Shown here: one piece after another, positions 1 to 13,897 of the stretch
Numbering within the stretch: position 1 is the stretch's first letter
Layout of the letters: each line of letters opens with the position of its first letter
Assembly: GCF_036370855.1 (NCBI RefSeq)
Contig: NC_088106.1
Coordinates: 30,034,001 to 30,098,000 of the forward strand
Origin: Dromaius novaehollandiae
Taxonomy: Eukaryota > Chordata > Aves > Casuariiformes > Dromaiidae
Direction: 5' to 3'
DNA: 64,000 nt
Notes under the pieces: generated by a model
Database searches by the model: none
What the model saw: the letters and a program-made list of their open reading frames with translations, nothing else
What the model was told of the DNA's origin: nothing
Translations under genes and position numbers: made by a program

Positions 1-3000
1 GTCCCTCTCTCTTGTGAGGAAACCTCTTTCCATCCCAAAGCCACTCTCCTCACTCTAATCCATGAACCACCTGTTGGCCTTCACCTTCAGCAAATCTAGG
101 GCTTCTGAGTGTAAAGCATAAGCTTTAGAGAAAAGGGATAACTGGCCAGAGTTACAGCAGGCCAGTGGACTCCTGTAGATAACTCATGCTGTCCCCATAT
201 GCTGGGGACAGAACACAAAAGTGGGTGGTGCAGGTTGTGTATACGGTATACAGCACAGATAGGGTCTGAGCCATGAACACAGCTCAGAGACACTTCTGCA
301 GCTCCCAGGTAATTGGAAAAAATATTCTTACCCTTGGGAGTGGTCCTGTAAATGTGCTAGCACAGAGTACTGCTCATGAAAACGTGTCATACTGTCTCTG
401 ACCTCATGGACATGCAGGCAGCCAAAAAAGAGAAATGAGGGCAAGTGCCCAATGAGTTTTAGCTGTCGAAATGTAATTCTAATTTTTCCCATCAGATAAC
501 GACATGACATGACTGAAGTTAAGCTAAAATGGAAGTGACCGTTTCCAGCAGATATTCCTTGCAGAATTATTCCAGAATATTCAGGGGAAAAATCCTGAAT
601 TCTGGATAGTGATATGCTGAGGGTATTGTAGTGTGGCAGTAGAGCAACTTGTCATCATACTGGGACCATAAATTTAAATCTTACCTAGCACTTGTGATAT
701 ATGTCCTCTCCGGCTGACCCAGCCATCGATGGATATTTGGTCACATAGGCTGGGGAGCTGAAGATGCTCACAGTGATGTTAGCCAAAGGCATCCTCTTTG
801 GCATTGTGAGTGCTTAAAAAAAACTGGAGAATGCAGCTATCCCAGCAGTCAGCTAGTTAGGCTTTAGCAGATCCTCAGCCAAATGTTGCATTTTGGCATG
901 GTGGGATCCCATCTTTTTTAATCCATCCCATTGGATGCATATCAAAATATGCTGACAGCTAGATATGCCCTCTCAGAAACTCTTGCATTTTGCTAACTTT
1001 CTGTATACAGTGCTGTGGCAGCTCCTTGGATGGGGGCACCATGTTGTTCCCAGGAAAAAGGGAGGTCAGAATGGTGGAGATCAGGGACAGAGTGCTGGGA
1101 ATCTCCAGTCACAATGGGGAGGAAGCAGCTGGGATGAAGAAGGGTTTAGTTACCTCTGCCACAAACCCTGCTGAGCTGGTAGGGGAGACCTGGGCCATGC
1201 TAGGCCAGTAGCTGTGGCACCACGGGGTTCCCAAAGTGCCTCCCCAGCTTCCTGAGAAGCTCTGCACCTCCTTCTGCCTTCTTTTCTGTCACTGTCAGAT
1301 GGTGACCAGGCCCTCAGGTAGCTGGAAGAAAGCCATCTCTCACAGCTGATCTGCTCTGTCCGTGAGCTACCTAGATTTAGCTTGCAAGTGCATAATTTAT
1401 GGTTAGTTGGTTCATCTCTTCTCTGCTCTATGTCAGTGCACAGAATTTTATGGACCTACTTGTGAGAATAAAAGCTACAGTACTGAATTTGCTCAGGAGC
1501 AGCGAAAGCCCCACCTCCAAAGTACATCTTATAGCTAACTGGTCAAAAAGGCACAAACAGGACATTGCAATGAATAGACAAAAAGTCATCAATAAGGGCT
1601 TTGTAGTGGAGCTCCAGGATCTGAAGCAAATGGCTTTGTCATCCTCCTTTGCAATCTTCAGATCAGGAAGCCATTCTCCTGAGATTTGTTTTGTTTTCCT
1701 TCCTCTGTACATAGGATAAAGCAGACAGAAAGTGTGAAGCTGTTATTAGAGGCAGAGCTCCAAGCAATCAAGAAAACTCTGAGAGAGAAGTGTGAGTCAT
1801 ACACCCAAAACTAAATGTACCTGAAGAAACTAGTAGTGTTATACACAACCTCATAATGACTTTATTTCTATTATGATTGTTGTTGTTGTTCTGGTTATTA
1901 CACTTCTCACTTAAAAAAAAAGCCCTGTGGCAACAACTACAAAAATATTATTTGCTGGCATTATTCTTTAGGTGGTTCCTGTGCTGGAGGCAGCAAGTAC
2001 TTACAATCACTCAGTACATAATGGAGAAATTCATTCCAATAATAATAATAACAACATTTATTATTTTTGAAATACAAGTCTGATGAATGTATGAATATAG
2101 AAAGCTGTTGTAGCTGGCTCTCTGCAAAATGGTAATAAAATCAAGTGTGATTTTCTGATAGACTTCTGCTGCAAATTTCAAATGCACTTATTCCAAAAGT
2201 GCATTCATCACTGTTCAGCTTCTAGTCCCTGGGTCATCTTGGGAGTTTGGAGAGGAGACTCTGCTGGAAGCAAACATAGGCCCCAAGCAATGACTGCCTC
2301 ATGCTGAAAGTGGTTTATATGCCAGGGGCACATTGCAGAGTCTGTCCCTGCTGTGCCTTTTGATCCACCCTCTAGCAATGACAGCAGTAAGATCAGGCAT
2401 GTCTACTCACACAGTGTGGGAACAGCATTTTCTTGCTGATGTTTTTCAGGAGATGGCTTCAGCCACTCCATCTCCTATGGAGCAGAGCACTCGCAGAGCA
2501 CGGCAGAATGAGGGTTCAGCTCTGGGCAGACCAGTCTGCTTGGGCCGCTGCATTGGCAGAGCATTTATGAATGTTTTTTATCCTATTATAAAAAGCTGTG
2601 GGATTGTGAGCTGCCTTGTGATGCGGGAAACGAGGTTTTCTTGGAGGCCCAGCAGTCTCTTGCTTGGAGGTCTACTGTTCTCCAATGTGTGTCTTCAGGG
2701 GCACAGCTGGGGAACTGTGTGCATGTAGAGACCTTGGCATCCAGCAAAATAATGCCTGCAGTAACAGTAGGACCTGGGGGGATTTGCTCTCAGCTACCCT
2801 GCTTGGATACTAATGGCATGTGAGGAGCTGATGGGCTCTGTTTCTCAAGGATTTCTGCCTTGCAGGGACTGCGGCATTGGCATAGCTTGAACCACTGTGA
2901 CTAAAATATAATTTGTAGTGTGTTAAACTGGTAGTTTACACTGGTTCTGGTCAGAGGTAATGGAACTGGTTTTAATAGGAGGGAGATTTTTAGAAAGCGG

Positions 3001-3093
3001 TTTTTGCCAAGTGAGGCCTAAAAGGTCTAATGGTGTTTGCCTTCTGATACAGCTTCATAAAAGTCCTGTGCTATGTAATGCCAGACTTAAAAG
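1..3093. other. Gene-poor flank, no feature supported
   Basis: I see no exon with coherent splice signals and no recognised protein similarity here. The open stretches are short and look random. A short TGT/TTG repeat lies near 1877-1891 and an A run near 1913. DBR1 would be the expected left neighbour of A4GNT from human synteny, but I recognise none of its coding sequence; it may lie left of the window. Confidence 0.6.
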
Positions 3094-4440
3094 CACAGAA
3101 TCACAGAATGGTTGAGTTTGGAAGGGACCTCTGGAGATCATCTAGTCCAAACCTCCTGCTCAAGCAGGATCACCTAGAGCATGTTGCCCAGAACCCTGTC
3201 CAGAAGATTTCTGAATATCTCCAAGGAAGGAAACTCCACAACTTCTCTGGGCAACCTGTTCCAATGCTCAGTCACCCTAACAGTAAGAAAGTCTTATGCT
3301 CAGATGGAACTGCCTGTGTTTTAGTTTGTGCCCACTGCCTCTCCTCCTGTCACCGGGCACCACTGAAAAGAGTCTGCCCCATCCTCTTTACTCCCTCCCT
3401 TCAGATATTTATATACACTGATAAGATTCCCCCCTCAGTCTTCTCTTCTCCAGGCTACAGAGTCCCAGCTTTCTCAGCTTTTCCTCACAGGAGAGATGTT
3501 CCTGCCCCTTCATCATCTCAGTAGCCCTTTGCCGGGCTCACTCCAGTAACTCCTTGTCTCTCTTGTCCTGGGGAGCCCAGAACTGGACACAGCACTCCAG
3601 GGGTGGCCTCACCAGGGCTGAGGAGAGGGGAAGGATCACTTCCCTCAACCTGCTGGCAATGTTCTTCCTAATGCAACCCAGGATGCCATTGGCCTTCTCT
3701 GCCACAAGGGCACATTGCTGTCTCGTGGTCAACTTGTCCACCAGGACCCCCAGGTCCTTCTCTGCGAGCTACTTCCCAGCAAGTTGGCCCCCAGCCTGTA
3801 CTGGTGTGTGGGGTTAGTCCTCCCTAGGTGCAGGACTCTGCACTTCCCTTCAGTCAACTTCAAGAGGTTCCCCTCTGCCCATCTCTCCAGCCTGTTGAGG
3901 TCCCTCTGAATGGCAGCACAGCCCTCTGGTGTATCAGCCACTCCTTCCAGTTGTGTATCATCAGCAAACTTGCTGAGGGTACACTCTGTCCCTTCATCCA
4001 GATCATTGATGAATAAGTTGAACAAGACTGGACCCAGTATTGACCCCTTGGGGGACACTGCTAGCTACCAGCCCCCAACTAGACTTTGCGCCACTGATCC
4101 CAACCCTCCGCGCTCCGCCATTCAGCCACTTTTCAATCCACTTCACTGTCTGCTTATCTAACCTGTACTTCCTCAGCTTGCCTATGATGATCTTATAGGA
4201 GACAGTGTCAAAAGCCTTCCTGAAGTTGAGATAAACAACAGCCACTGCTCTCCCCTCATCTACCCAGCCAGTCATTCCACCATAGAAGGTGATCAGGTTA
4301 AGGCTAACCATGATTTTCCCCTGTGCGAATCCATGCTGACTACTCCTCATCACCTTCTTATCCTTCATATGCTTGGAAATGGCATCAAGAATGAGCTGCT
4401 CCATCACTTTTCCAGGGATCAAGGAGAGGAGGAGTGGGCT
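3094..4440 (-). mobile_element. CR1 LINE, 5'-truncated, pol remnant plus 3' end
   Basis: This is a non-LTR retrotransposon copy read on the minus strand. Conceptual translation shows reverse-transcriptase motifs in order: PGKVMEQ near 4400, KAFDTV near 4220, a PQG/ILGPVLF block near 4040, the catalytic FADDTQ box near 3960 and the [10 protein letters not shown] block near 3890. The endonuclease half is missing, so the copy is 5'-truncated near 4440. The reading frame breaks at about 4040-4060 and again near 3740, so the copy is dead. The 3' end carries the typical CR1 tail: two tandem octamers (CACAGAAT on the plus strand, 3094-3109) next to the conserved GGTTGAGTTTGGAAGGGACC segment. The 5' border is approximate. 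Confidence 0.93.
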
Positions 4441-5424
4441 TTCGTAGCACCGCTAACTAAACTGTCCCATTATATACAGTGCTGGCAACAGCATGTCTTC
4501 AATGAACAACCTTTTTTTTCTTCTTCTTCTTCTTTTTTTTTTTTTTTTAAAAAAAAGGCTTTCCAATACAGAAGAGCAGTTAAAATCATATCAGGATTTT
4601 AGGGAACTAACTGATGATATATAAATTAATAACATATAGACTGGTTAAATTAAAGTGGAGGAAGGCTATAATAATGCACATGCATTTGCACGGTGTGATA
4701 TCATCAAGAGCTGGTGAGTTCCAGAAAGCTTAACAAAGTAAAATTAAGCATATAAAAGTAAATGCTTCTATTATGCCAGATGTGATGGCTGCCTTTTTAG
4801 TTGTTATGCTTGCTTTATCACTAAAGCTCTGTGGACTTTACAAGCATTAGAAATATAAATATGGAAACATTTAAGCACAAAATACATTGCTTTACAATAG
4901 CTTGTAACTTGGCACAATTCAGCTCCCTGCATTCCATTCTCTGATATTTTTTCTTCCATATTTTAGTCCCTACCACCCTGCCTTCCACTGAACTGGCCAA
5001 CAAGCTTGCCTCTGGGAGGTGTAAGTCTGGGTCTCTCTGCTTACAGACAAAGTGATATGAGCTTCACTGTTCTGTCCATATGCTCATAAGCTATAAGCAG
5101 CTTAACGTTTCCAAAGCAATATCTATTGATTTTTGGTAGACTAAGAAAGCATTATTTCGTAACTTGCCTGTTGCTTGGAAGGACCAAATGTGTTTTCTAC
5201 AAAATTGGCATAATTCTAAAAAAAAACCTTCAAGCTTTTAGTAAATAGTGAAGTTTATACATGCTGGCGATTAACAACAGCAAGTGGGATGCCTATTGGG
5301 ATTAGTGTTTGAAGGGAATAAGAGCAAATTCATATGCATTCCTCTCTGTATTAATGAACAAACCCACTGGTCCTCCAGAGGCCTTACTCACAGTGAGGCA
5401 CCTTGGGGCAATGAAGGATAACCC
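4441..5424. other. Intergenic, AT-rich, no gene seen
   Basis: The stretch between the two CR1 copies has no supported exon. A polypyrimidine block of T and CTT runs followed by an A run lies at about 4511-4557. Confidence 0.55.
4511..4557. repeat. T/CTT-rich simple repeat followed by A run
   Basis: T runs, CTT triplets, a long T run and then a short A run follow one another directly. It lies about 70 bases beyond the truncated 5' end of the minus-strand CR1. It is a low-complexity tract with no function I can assign. Confidence 0.8.
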
Positions 5425-5970
5425 TGTATGGGGCTGCATTAGCAAGAGCTTGCCAGCAAGTCAGGGGAAGTGTTTCTTCTCCTTGTCTCAGCACTTGTGG
5501 AGCCCTAGCTGGATACTGCATCCAGTTTTGTCCCCTATCCGAGTAAAAGAAAGATGTTTGTGAACCGGAGAGGGTATTGTGGAAGGCCACCAGGATGATT
5601 ATGGAGCACGTAATGTATGAGGAGAGGCTGAGGGACTTGAGTTTGTTCAGCCCAGAAAAGAGAAGGTGAGGGGGGTGAGCTAATGGATATCTACTGCTAT
5701 TTAATGGAGTGTATAGGGAAGACAGAGACGGACTCTTCTCAAAAGTGCACACGAACATGGTGAAAGGCAAGGCAATTTCCAGTCAGATATAAGGAAAAGT
5801 TACTCATCCTGAGGGTGGTTAAGCAGTGATGCAGGCACTCAGAGAGGTCAGGGTGTCTCCATCCTTTGGACTAGTCAAAGCCTAGCTGGGCAAGGTAACC
5901 TGCTCTAACGTTGGCCCAGCTTTGAGCAGGAGGTTGAATGAGAGACCTCCAGAGGTCCCTTAACCTTCAG
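5425..5970 (+). mobile_element. CR1 LINE 3' fragment
   Basis: This is a diverged plus-strand CR1 fragment covering the end of the pol ORF and the 3' UTR. Recognisable CR1 landmarks in order are GGGCTGCATTAGCAAGAG (5431), CTGCATCCAGTTTTG (5516), GAGGAGAGGCTGAGGGACTTG (5619-5639), TTCAGCCCAGAAAAGAGAAGG (5646) and the terminal GACCTCCAGAGGTCCC block (5944). It differs from CR1 consensus at many sites and ends without the octamer tail, so it looks older or 3'-eroded compared with the copy at 3094. Borders are approximate, and the pol frame is not open. Confidence 0.88.
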
Positions 5971-6068
5971 TTTTTCCTTGAAACTTAAGCCCTGGTCCTA
6001 CTGTGGACTACATGGAATAGAAGGCTCATTGCAGGCTAGTGCCCTCTGGAAGCATATACTGTTTTCAG

Positions 6069-6300
6069 AGTGATACAAAAAGAAAGCTGGGTTTCACCAA
6101 TTCACAGGGGAGAAGAGTTCTTACTTCCTGCTGCTGTACTGGCCATGGACCACCAGCCACAGCTCCCAAATGAAGAGCGCCAGAGTGACATCACCAAGAA
6201 ACGATATGCATTCTTGTCATTTTTTCCCTGCATGAAACATCAAATCCGAGAGCTGGAGAAGCCTATGAAGAAATATCAAGCAGTTATACAGCTAAAGACT
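6069..6300 (+). other. Orphan exon-like open segment, function unknown
   Basis: The segment is preceded by a good acceptor (TGTTTTCAG, ending 6068), stays open in one frame for 77 codons and ends at a strong donor (ACT|GTAAGT, 6301). It contains an ATG at 6145. The peptide is rich in Lys, Arg and Glu (for example MKHQIRELEKPMKKYQ) and I do not recognise its family. No partner exon with matching phase was found nearby. It could be an exon of an unknown gene, a non-coding first exon of A4GNT, or chance; chance is most likely. Confidence 0.2.
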
Positions 6301-9300
6301 GTAAGTCACGTCTCCCAGTTGATCAAAACAGAGTATGGATGGTGTAGCAGTTTCAAAAAGAACGTGCTCTCTCTCTGATCCCTCCAGGGCTTCAGCTGTA
6401 CGAGGACAACCGAACACCCATCGGTGTCTCCACCTCTTGGCCTGCTGGCTGTGGAGTGGGAGGCTATCCAGGAACAGCTGCCCTCACAGCTGGGCTCTCT
6501 GCCTCTGAGAGCCTTTAGCAATATTACACGAATGTAACAATACCGTTTCCAGATTTTAAACATCATAACATTCCGAGACGGCTGTCAGTAGGGCTAAAAT
6601 TTTCTAGAAAGAGGTCTTTGTTGCCATTTAGGCAAATGACAGCATATGTTGGCTCATTTTGAATGACTGTGTTCAAGAAGAGGGATATGGGAAGTGTGAG
6701 TGGCTGATAAGGTGCTAAGGAACTTATCTAGCCTCTATATTTGGCAGTGGTTACAGGCACAGACCTTAGCAGGTAGAATGCCCTTGGTAAGTGTTAGGAA
6801 GCAAGCTATTATTTAATACTATTTAATAACCACTTCTTAGCAGTGCTGAGAGTCTGTACAGAAATACTTTGAACTGCAACACGAATGCCAATGCCTGTGT
6901 GGGGCACTTGCCTTCAGGCCCTGGCTTCTCCGTTCTGAACAGGTGAAAAAACCATCCTTTTGAATGTTAAGCCCAAAGTTACTACTGCCAAATCCAGAGT
7001 GAAGGCTGGTGGGTTTGCAGAGAGCAGTGTTCAGCCACTGCTGAACCACCCTCAGGCAGGCAGACCAACACACCTCTCTTTTTGGAGGAGATCTCCAGAG
7101 CAAATGTGTTTAGTTTTTTGTGGAGCAAAATCAGAGCTGGTCACCAAGCTCAGGAGTGAAATGAATTGTGTATCAGATGTTGAACCTGTGTAGCCCAAGA
7201 CACTGGATGAACGGCTAGAAGTGACCAGCATTGCATCTGAGCCAGAACTGAGCAGGTAGGCTATGGGACAAAGCTGGCGTAAAACTTCCTCTGATAACTG
7301 TGGCGGGTGTCCTATGCCTGCCAGGCGGTATGCAGTATGGCTAAAATGTTGCTTGGCGCTTGTTAGATGCATGGAAAGGTGAGGAGGAAGCATGACCTTT
7401 GGACTAAGCCACCTTCCTGGGAGCTGGGACCTCTGGGTCTGGGGCCCTGGTCTGCTACAGGCTGTTTATAGGACATCGTGGCAGCAGGTGATTTTATCTC
7501 TCTTTGTTCAGCTGCCAAAGCCTTGGAGAGGCAGGGGGACCTGGGCCTGTGTCAGCCCATGGATTCCCATTGCTCTGGGAAGCAAGAAATGGGCTCCCCC
7601 AGAGGGCAATGCAGAGCAGGACCAGGATTTCAGTGGCTCTCGGTATTTTATTTTTTGGTGTGTGTGCGCACGTGGGTGTGAAGCACGCAGTGATCTCAGC
7701 ACGACTAACTCAGTGGTACACCATCCTCCAGAGCAGCTCCGTGCCTGCGGCCCCGGCTCAGCAGGCACCAGGCTCACTACCACGCGGGTGCCTGCTCTCT
7801 CGGGCCTGCACGATCATCCCAGCACCTTTCCAACAGGCTTTCCGACCCCAGGCTCATGTGCTGGGTTGGTGGGTTGCAGGCCAGTCCATCGCAGTGGTTT
7901 CTGCCCCACTGAGCCCTGGAGCAGGAGAAAGGAGCAGAGGCACAGCAAGACGCTGTAGCTGGGGTTGGAGAAGAGGGTGCAAAGAGGTTTGCCTCCATTA
8001 ATCTGGCATTTTGCCAAGTGATGGGACAAGCCCAGTCCCCAAAAGCAGATTTCTGGTACAAAGATCCCTATTTAGGAGATCAGAGCCCAACCAAATCCTG
8101 GGACCCTGCCTATAAAGCCTGCAGAAAGGTGCAGTGGGTAGATAAGAGAATGCCCTGAGACAAATAACCCTGTTTTTACCTTAAGATGTTTTCCCAAATG
8201 CTCGCTATCCAAGATTAGGGGTAGTGTAGGATGTACTCCTATGCAGCCACCTCATTCAGTGTGTTTATCTCTCTTTCTCCTGCAGGCTGAGCCTCAAGTG
8301 CATTTCGCTTTTTCTGTGTCAATTAATTGGGGTCATGTTGGCCGTTGTCCTGGCCGCTCCATCTGCCCCACCACCTTCTGCGCCGGACTCTTGGAGCAGG
8401 CAGTCACTGGCCATTGTGCCGTCTCTGTCCCACTAAAGCCAGCTGCACGCGGACCTGCTCTTGCCCAGTGTGCTGCCGCCATGTGCACGCTGCTGACTGA
8501 TGTGCGCACACATCAGAAAAGCCTTCTCATGCTCTTACTTCTCCAAATTTGAAATGACTGTTTTCCTCATCAGGTTGGAGATATGCAACGCTCCAGGCAG
8601 TAATTTGACGCCGTCCCTTCTTGCAGCGGTGGGGTGCCTAAGAAATTCCTCTTCTAACTCCAGGGCCAGGAGGCTTGGTGGCACATTGGGGTGATTAGTG
8701 AATCGGTGTAGTAGGGGGACACTTTCATGTTTGACTGGTGCTGTGCAAGATAAAAGCTGGGATGAAACTTTTAATAACAGATACCATCTGTTTCTGTGCA
8801 TGCCCCCATGTTCATACATAAATGTATTCTGTAGGCTTGGCAGACTCTACGTATGTGCACTGAGAAAGGACAGTATTCATCTCTGGAGGAACTCGCTGCT
8901 TCAGGGGCTGCACGCAGATCATCCTATTTCCTTGCAGATTAAATTGGAAAAGATGGGCTTGGCGAAGTGTTTGGTGAAGCAAATGTGCCCATCTATGTAT
9001 TTCTGACTCCTTCCTGAGGAGAGCCGAGGTGTGTCTGTCAGGGCTCCTTGCTTACGTCATTGTCGGAGGAATTTTTTTGTAATTCGAGCCCTCCTTGCAT
9101 TTTTGCCCAGGGCATTATCTGCTGATTAGGCCCAGAATATCTAGATAGCTTTCCATGGGGACTGTTTGCTTTGCCTCGTTGCGGCAACATTAACCAGTTT
9201 TACATCCTCCATGAACTTTCTGCAGCAGGAAACATGTACCAGGGAGCGCAAACAAAGCCGGGGGCAGGCCCACACACTTTGCTCCCAGAGGCTGGGCAAG

Positions 9301-12300
9301 GTAGGGTGCCCAAGAGCTGGCGAGAAGCAGAGCAAACGGCACACCCTGGTAGATCAGGTGGCTGATTTTTAAGGGCAGGCAGACTGACGTTCTGCTGCCT
9401 TCCTCTCCGCATGTCCTTGCGCCACCAGCCACTGCGGAGAGGATCAGCTGGGCAAGATGTGATTGCCGTTGGTGGACAGAGATGGATATTCTGGGTGGCG
9501 AATGGGCCATCCTTACCTGCGTGCCTCACTGCCCCCATTTTGGTCCTTGCAGGGTGAAAGCTCTGGGGTCACAGGGTGGCTGGTTCTGCCCAAATCCTTT
9601 TGTGCAATGTGCAGGGCCGTTGGCAGCCACTTGGCTGCACAAACCTTCCAGCCTTGCTAGTAGATACGTCCCTGACGTGCAACCTTTCCTCAAGTCAGGA
9701 GGAGAAGAGGAAAAGGTGCTGCAGGGGAGCTGCAAAGAGCCAGAGCAGGGCTGTGTGCTGGCCCTCAAATGCTATGGGTGACCGCAAGCAGGGGGTTTGC
9801 AGCACTGTCCCAGTAGGTGCTCTGGCCTCCTTGCACCTTGCAATGCTAGCGCAGCTCAGCCAAAGGCACAAGGTGCAAGCAGCACTTGGGAGCAACTATC
9901 AAGTGGACACTCTCCCTGGGCAAGTCCAGGACAGCGAAGGGGAGATGAGAGGCGTTCGGGATTGTAGGTGCGATGGAGCGGGGATTTAGCCAAGGCATCG
10001 CAGCTCCACATCTCCGTTACACGTTCTACTTCCGACAGGGCTATCCCAGCACAGGGCACTCACTGCAAGTCAATATGCTGCCGTGGTCCTCCTGGAGGGC
10101 TTTCTGAGGTCTCTGCTGAGACCTTGTCAACACAGACACACTCAGCATCCAAGTGAACTGGGTCTATTTAACAGCAATGAGTTAAACACGTCAAAATCCA
10201 CAGCTTTTTCATTCAGCGTAAAAGTGACCACAGTTTGGCTGACCCTTCATGTTTCCATAGTGAATTAATCCTCATTAATCCCAGCCATACAGGCACCTAA
10301 TGCTTTTAGGCTAATGGTAAAGCGCCACTTGTATTAAATAAACTCTGAGTGTGCTGGCAGAGACGAACTCAAACCTTCTAGATACCTGTGCTGGGAAAGC
10401 CCTGGGGGGATCCTGGCTGTCTGACATGGCTCACCCCAGCCCTGGGGTGCCTGATCATGCTCCTGTGCCACCCCAGGCATCCTCCTCTGCGTTGGGGACA
10501 GGCTGTGGGGACAGGCAGGGGCTCTGCCCTGTCACCAAACCTCCCTGCCTGGATGATCTATAACCAGGAGCTGGGCAGGTATCTGAGCTCTTTAGCCCGT
10601 TAAGGACATGCGGTGTTATCTGGGATGTATTTGTGTGTAAGGCCCTGTTGCAAAGCCTTCCTTGGAAGTATTGGTAGCATTGCACACAGCTCCACCAAAA
10701 TCTTTCTTTGTATGGCAGAGAGATCTAAGATTTGATGCAAGGCATCATCCATAAGCATAGTTCTAGATACAAAGCAAAAAGGCTAAATATGCTCTAAACC
10801 ACCTGCTGTCCAGAGAGACACGAGTGAAAATAGCATCCCCAAAGGTGCCAACAGTCTGCCTTGTGGTGCCCACTTGGCTCAGTCCCACCAGTATCTCATC
10901 ACACTTGCAAAGTGGCAGGGCTTGTGTTTGGCCATCCAAAAGACCTTGCTGCCGTCGAGGCATGCGTGCCCCTGCATTCCTGCACCCTTGGAAATGTAGC
11001 GCTAGCTGTTTCCTCGGCGTTATCTCAGCACACCACGAATGCAAACAACGGAGCTGGTGGAGAGTAAGCCACGAGTCTACTCCAAGCCCTGGCAGGTGAG
11101 AAGGTAGTGGAGAGGCAGTGCACCTTCTCAGGCACTAGCAAAGGGCTCTCTGCTGGCTGTGGATACTTTCCAGCGTGGTTCAGCTTGGTTTCGCTTCCCA
11201 ACAGACTGCATGCTTTGCCTGGCTTTTCCAGCCAAGAGGTGAGTTTTGATTTATCTATAAATATGTCAGTTGTAGAATCGGAAAGCAAACAAATACCGGT
11301 GCAGTAGGAAGCCCCTTAGCTTGTGTTCTTTGCTGTGGGCTTAAATAGCTGCACTGATTATACGTGCGATGAATATGTTATATTCTACAGGTTTCCTGTT
11401 TGATAAAGGTTTCCAAATGTGCCTGGTGTTATATCTGCAATGAAGCTGGCTTTGAAGTACACACACGTGCACTAACTTGATTGTAGCTGTAATTTACTTG
11501 AGCAGTTTTGGTAAAGACATGAAAGTAAGCCTGCGCAAGTTCAAGTGATGCCATGTGCATTATAAATGGTGACTGCCTTGGGCTTACGCTCTTCCGGCAG
11601 AAACAAGGACAGTCACCGAGTCTGATGAATGCAAACCCAAATGCAAAACCTATCAAATCATTCAGGCTTTTTCCACAAAGTCTCTATTCTCAAAGGAAAG
11701 CTGCAGTGTCAGGGGATAGGCAAGAGCGGGGGAATCTCTTTCTTGAATAACGAGAGATGCCCAGGAACAGTGCAGACAAGGATTAGGTGACAGCTGAGTC
11801 TGGCCTTGATGGACTTGGGGAACATTCCTCCGCGGGGACTGGATGTATCCTTAGGAGCTGTGTGGGCAGGCGATCCCCAGGTGCGACTCCCTCCTCTGCC
11901 CGGCAATCCCCGCTCTGTGGGCTCTGCCGCTGCGGGTTGGGGGGCCGGGGAAATGCAGGTTGCTCTGCCAGCTCTGTCTGAGGCACTTGAGCAGCTTCAT
12001 TGACTCGCTCCAGTGCTGTTTGCTGAAAAATCCTACTCTACCTTCCTTCACCGCGTGTCTTGCGGGCGACTCGGAGGAATTATCACACAGCACTAACAGT
12101 GCTGTAACGCACTGGCATGCATAGTAATCTTGCTTGTAGTCTCCCACCCATTTTCATACTGTGCTTGAAATACTGAAATTGCCCAGAGAAAAAAAATATC
12201 TTTACAAGGAGGGCCATCAAACCAGCATGCTGTCTGCAGCATCCAAAAAAGTAACCAACTCAGCAGGGTAATCTATTCAATGCCTGGGATTTATTTTTAA

Positions 12301-13897
12301 CATGCAGTTCTGCAGTCCTTTTAACTTGAGCAGGGAAGTGAACATTTTGATAACAGCAGCCTCCAGGTCAAATGTGATGAGAATTCATAACTCACCACAT
12401 AGTGGTTTGGGAAAACCAACCAAGCAAAACAATTTCCCAGAATAAGACGATGAAGATTCGCATTTTTCTTCACAATGTCGCACATAGAGCTGATATCTGT
12501 TGGAGTGTCTACTTATTCTCTCTCCACAATTTGCAAATAAAATGCCTTCTGGACTATTTTAAATTTGAACGGCTATTGCAACCACAGCTTTGCTAGGTTC
12601 CTCATAAAGAATTGAGACACCAGCTCTTCAGGCCATCAAAGAAGAAATATTAATCCAGTAATGGGAATATTCTGATGTTTCCATTTCTAATCAGAGCAAA
12701 CCCTTGGTTTTCTGCTTCAAGCAAATACAGCTGAGAGAATGGCATCAAGGTTTGAAAATTGCAGGGAATACAGGGAGGGTGCTCCAGTCATGAACTTCCC
12801 TGGAACAACACAGGAGCAATGACAGACCCAGTTTAGTTCAGAGCTGGAATCTGGGAAAAAATAAGCATGAAGATCTGTCCAAGTTGAGATTGGCAAAGGA
12901 ACTACAGGGAGGCAATGTTTTATTTTTATTTAGTCTTAAAAGAACTTGAAATATGTCAGAGGCACGTGTCTGAGAAGAGACAGCTAGGCAACCTGGAAGG
13001 AAATTTAACATTTCAAATAATGTAATTGAGTTTAATTTTGTTTCTTCTGCTATTTCCAGTACCCTCTCCTGCTCAGTCGCACCAGTAGGCTCAGTGACTG
13101 GTATTTCTATTGCACCTAAAGGCTGCTAGGACTGCTATGCTCTGCAGTGTGTTCTGCTTTATCTGGAGGCTCAAAACCAAGTAATTTCCAAACTCTTTGT
13201 GTTTGCTCTCCTTTCCCTGTCTTCTGTCTAAATTTGATATCCAAAGGGAGGCCCTGGTGACAGGGTGCTGGCTTTTACAGCAAGGGCAGAGGCTCCTCTG
13301 CAAAGTGTTGGAAAAGAGAAAAAAGCGGGAGACCAAGAGAAGCAAACAAAAAACTTCACCTGACATTTTCTCCCATGCCATCACAAGAGCCTGGGACTTA
13401 ATGAGAAACTGTGTATGCTGTGGCATTGGAAAACAGCCCAATTTTCTATGCAGCTCGGAAAGCTGTACTGATGGGAACAGTCATTGCTTTTAATATTTAA
13501 TTCAATGAGATCAGTCTCTTAAAAATGGATCAGAAGCTGCCACAGTTTCAAGCACATGCTCAGCACTTCCAGGGGAAAGTCCGTGGGGTTTGTTATGCTG
13601 TGAACTTATCTATATTCTGACCAGGTTACATGGCAATGATGTGCCTCATTGATTAACCGAGCACCCAGAACTGTGGCTCCTTCCATTCCCTTGCGTTAAG
13701 TAGGGTTTAAACATTTTCAGGGTGTCGCTTGGACTTTGGGTTGTCATTCAAAATGTCTCCCATCTTTTGGAGCCTAGATCACCAGACTGGGCAAATCTCT
13801 GCAGAACAAATATGGGCTGGTCCAGTGCAACCAAGTAACACTTCAAAAGGGATTTTCCTTACATTTCAAGCTGGTCAAAGAGCATAATGCAGATCGG

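Noticed and set aside
3078-3524. A 148-codon plus-strand open frame
   Set aside because: It is antisense to the 3' part of the minus-strand CR1 copy.
5384-5770. A 128-codon minus-strand open frame
   Set aside because: It is antisense to the plus-strand CR1 fragment.
7392-8001. Overlapping open frames of 165-188 codons
   Set aside because: They are Trp/Pro/Ser-rich, overlap one another in two frames, and show no domain or consistent splice sites. This is typical of random GC-rich sequence.
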